The translations under genes were made by a program, and so were the position numbers. The notes beneath the pieces are model-generated. The model was given only the letters and a program-made list of their open reading frames with translations. It searched no databases and had not been told where the DNA came from. A DNA stretch of 64,000 nucleotides from Alisma plantago-aquatica (lineage: Eukaryota; Streptophyta; Magnoliopsida; Alismatales; Alismataceae): assembly GCA_963693085.1 (NCBI GenBank), contig OY856413.1:546150879-546214878 (forward strand), written 5' to 3'. Below, piece by piece: positions 60,901 through 64,000 of this stretch (position 1 is its first letter; the number at the start of each line of letters is the position of its first letter).

Positions 60901-61809
60901 ATGGGAAACTCAGAGCACATATTATTGAATATGCAGGGTGCGATTGAATTATTTTTTTGTACCCTTAAATTGTTGAAATAGTGATGTGATACTTTGTTAT
61001 AGAACGGATATGCATGAGCCAGTTATCTAGTGTTGTGCCATGTACCAAGGAAGGATAGTAGTTTTATAGAACCATAGCTTGACTATGAGTTGTTGTCTCT
61101 ATAGGACTATAGCTATGACTATAAGTTGATGTCCTTAACAGTTTGATTGTTATGTCACTGCAGTGCAGACTTGAACTGACCAAGTAGTGTTGGTGATGAT
61201 CATGGAGTCTGTCTCTTCCATTGATCTTGTATGGTACTGATTTTGACTTAAGTACTTGAACTACTTAATCCATATTTACTGCTTTACTTAACTATTCTAC
61301 TTATAATAGATGTTGGTGGATATTTATATCTCCCACTGAGATGTAAACTCACCCCATTGGTTCCACAACTTTTTAGGTGGTCATGGACAAGGAGGTAGAG
61401 GTCATGGTACATGTGTTGAGTGGTAAGAGGAGTAATATTTCCTAGAGGTTGGATATGCTGCTAGACCTTTGTCATAGATGTCCTATGTTTCATCCTTATA
61501 CTCTCAGGTCTTTGGGGAGATTTTATGTTTTGTATGAATATCTACACATAGATTTTGGCTTTTTGCCATGTGTGTATATAAATGGCATATATGTGTAGAT
61601 AGTTTATAAGTGTTACAGTAATGTCTTGATAGCCTTTGAACATGAGATGTAACATCCTTTGAGTTTAGGATGGTTTAGTAAATACTTTTGCTTGAGACAT
61701 TAAATTGCAATTGGTGCAAATTTGCCCTGATTTGTGGTAATATAGTGATTAGTGTTAATTCCACTTTTTGATTTGAGTAATTTCGTTTTGTGTGATGAAG
61801 GGCATCACA
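57960..61809 (+). mobile_element. Solo LTR, 3.85 kb, with TSD ATAGT
   Basis: Starts TGTAAGACTC and ends GGGCATCACA, matching the termini of the minus-strand LTR at 39677-43878. The interior also agrees (GATATCATGTGA, TTGTTTTGGACTATTTTGCAAATTAC, and a CACTGAG...ACTCACCCC block near 61337). Identical ATAGT lies at 57955-57959 and 61810-61814. No PBS or internal region follows, so it is a solo LTR left by recombination between two LTRs. A TATATAT box is at 58674-58682. A cluster of GGTCGAAACACT-type words lies at about 58310-58550 and 59640-60120. Confidence 0.85.
58674..58682 (+). promoter_or_regulatory. TATA box in solo LTR
   Basis: GGGGTATATATCCC about 715 bp into the LTR, in the same relative place as the minus-strand TATA in the related LTR near 34597. 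Activity is not shown. Confidence 0.5.
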
Positions 61810-61814
61810 ATAGT

Positions 61815-64000
61815 TCCATGGAACCACCTAGTCGTGCTTAACATTGAAGGGGAGTCCCAACTCTGTGCACTTAGGTCCTGGAGTGGCTTACACAGTGGTC
61901 TAAGGCCTGTTAGACCCCACATGCATGTTCTTGTCATCAGTGGCCTACATGGCTATGTAGGGCCTATTAGACCCTACATGTCTAGGCCCACATGTAAAAA
62001 GGAACTTCTCCTCTTGCTTTCTCTACCAATTCTAGTTTAATTTTTCATTATTATGTTGTATTTATGAGTGGTCATTAATTGCTTTCTAGTTTTAAAGTAT
62101 ACTTATCTTGAGGGGTCTGCCACATGTGAAGAATAAGACACAATTATCACCCCATGACTCCTATTCTGGGGAACGGTAGAAGAGGAGGAAAGGGCCAAAG
62201 AGGAGGTTGCCAAAGTAATAGAAGGGATCACCTACCATCTTCACCTTACCTTAACTTCACCTCCTTGCTACGCGACCGACTTGATGCAACAACTGCTACT
62301 TTTATACAATATGAGACAACATTTGTTTTAAAGGTAACAATTTATACACTCCATAAAACCATGTGAAGATGAAAAAATAACATTTTATTCTATATAATGC
62401 TACAAACTATTCATGAAGCATAATGAGGTGTTCCCATACTAGTACATAAGAAAGTGGCCAAAATAAAAGTAACGAGAAAGTACAAAGTAGGATAGTGGTA
62501 GATTTTAAGAACTAGTATATTGTTTGTGGCTTCAGATTTAATAGTCGAGCATCCTAAAATTCTAGTTTGTAATCGATTGTTAGTTATTAGTTTGCATATT
62601 TTTTCTTATAACACTAGATAAATTATTCTCAAAATTGTAATTTATTCCCAAAAGACATGTCCATGGTAAAACCACTCATATTTAAAGGTTTAATGTATGG
62701 TGAACCATATACTAAATATACAAACTTGTGAATTGGTAAATAAATGAGAATTTTGTTACTGACATGGTTTTTTAAGGAAACGTTTCCAATAATGAAAGAT
62801 GCTCAATAAAACCAAGGATGATGTCTATGACTCATTGTATATAGAATGTTTGAGGGGCCTCAACTCCATTACTGATATAAAAAGTAATATATAGGCAGTT
62901 TTCACTAGCAACACGTATATAAAATCTGTATTGCACAAATGTATTATTTTGTATAGAAATTCACAATTGAATAAAGATAATATGGAGATTGTACCAATAG
63001 TCTATTTTCAATTGTAGATCAAATTGTGGTATAATAAATTTCCCATTATAGGTCACACATGTACACCGCTCTTAACATGCACTTGTTACCATTTGTGATG
63101 AATTTCAACGTGTAGCATTTCTAATCCCCATTAGGAAAACTTTCAAAGATAATGGTCTTATTCACTGTCATCTTACACTGATGAAGTTGAAATATTGAGT
63201 TCTTCATTCGAAGCTACGAACTAAGAATCTAAGACATATACAAGTCTTGTTTCACGATCAATGTAGGTGTGATTGTTGAGCTCTCCACTGTTAGTCAACT
63301 ATGTTCAAAATGAATATGGCCAAATGGATTGTTATAATGGTGGTATCATTCATGAAACAAGTACCAACATGAGCTTTGTACGTATATTAAAATGCCTTAA
63401 TAATATAGATGTACATGTTTGTGCATATATGAAATTGCATAAAAGCTTTACTAGGAAATAAAAAAACTCTATATGTGGATGATTCAATTAATTACAATAG
63501 ATATTTATTTAGCATAGGATATATCATTCAAGATACAATCCCCACAAGTTCATCCAAAAACAAAGAATAATAAAAGAAAATCATTAACCTTGTGTGCCTT
63601 TTCTTGACCTAAGATGACACACGTAGTAGCAAAAGTTGGGAGCTTTGATCGCAAATACTTCCTCATCCACCCTCCTCCAAGAAATCCCTCTTTCTGGAGC
63701 TATCCATTGCAGTAGAAACCATTTGTTTTTTCACTAACGCATAACCAGTTGTAGGGTAGCAGATCTAGTGGCTATCCTTCCTTTCCTCAAAAGGGGCTCC
63801 TACCCAGGTGAATCGTATGTGTAGGGAGGAGTAGATACACAAAACAAAATAAGTATTAGGATGTTCACACAGTCCTCCTTGTTAGAGAAAATAAGATACC
63901 TTGTGCATAGCCTTCCTTGTCTACCTAATATTACAATCATGCGCAATTGTCACGGGGGACGGTCATTGGATTTGAATAGGCAGGGGACGGCAAAGCAACA
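61815..64000. other. Unassigned right flank
   Basis: No gene is supported. A short direct repeat of GGCCTRTTAGACCCYACATG lies at about 61904-61924 and 61960-61980. An open frame at 62154-62366 begins with a Gly/Arg-rich stretch (GRRGGKGQRGG) but resembles no family I recognise. Confidence 0.4.

Overview
This window looks like repeat-dense, intergenic nuclear DNA of a flowering plant. The evidence is a Cassandra-type TRIM with 5S-derived LTRs, a Copia element with an extra ORF downstream of pol, an Athila-like ORF, Gypsy pol remnants, a 5'-truncated L1-type LINE, a hAT-like MITE and CACTA-like subterminal repeats, all AT-rich. I see no intact host protein-coding gene. The only host-gene homology is a decayed fragment of translation elongation factor eEF1A. 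All coordinates, homologies and divergences were judged by eye.

Region 1 (about 1.3-22.7 kb) is a nest. A decayed minus-strand Copia element is the host: 5' LTR 21325-22689, PBS, gag, protease, integrase, reverse transcriptase, RNase H, an extra ORF, PPT, and a truncated 3' LTR at 1325-1893. A second LTR element in plus orientation has inserted into its 3' part with the 5-bp target duplication GACAT. It has LTRs at 3022-4840 and 13590-15405 and encodes an Athila-like ORF plus two Ulp1 (C48) protease-like domains, but no pol. Directly after its 5' LTR, where PBS and leader should be, lies a near-identical copy (4841-7720) of the Copia sequence flanking its 3' LTR (15406-17443). A Cassandra TRIM (5666-6503) later inserted only into that extra copy, and the other copy preserves the empty site. 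The LTRs differ from each other far more than the two flank copies do. The order of events therefore reads: Copia, Ulp1 element, templated copying of the flank, Cassandra.

Region 2 (22.7-28.2 kb) is mostly featureless AT-rich DNA with one LINE fragment (24498-25469) bounded by a 19-bp target duplication.

Region 3 (28.2-46.1 kb) holds a 7.76-kb direct tandem duplication (28163-35920 and 35921-43682). Each copy carries a long minus-strand LTR with its PBS and a hAT-like MITE inside the LTR. To the right is a heavily decayed Gypsy pol on the minus strand.

Region 4 (46.1-54.5 kb) contains a second Gypsy-like element with a 3' LTR, PPT, internal remnant and partial 5' LTR. Beyond it is an older LTR-like stretch with an 18-bp minisatellite.

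Region 5 (54.5-64 kb) holds CACTA-like subterminal repeats, the eEF1A pseudogene fragment, a 3.85-kb solo LTR (57960-61809, TSD ATAGT) of the same family as the region 3 LTRs, and unassigned DNA. A recurring oddity is that four different LTR families here each carry a cluster of a short, CpG-containing, often self-complementary motif.
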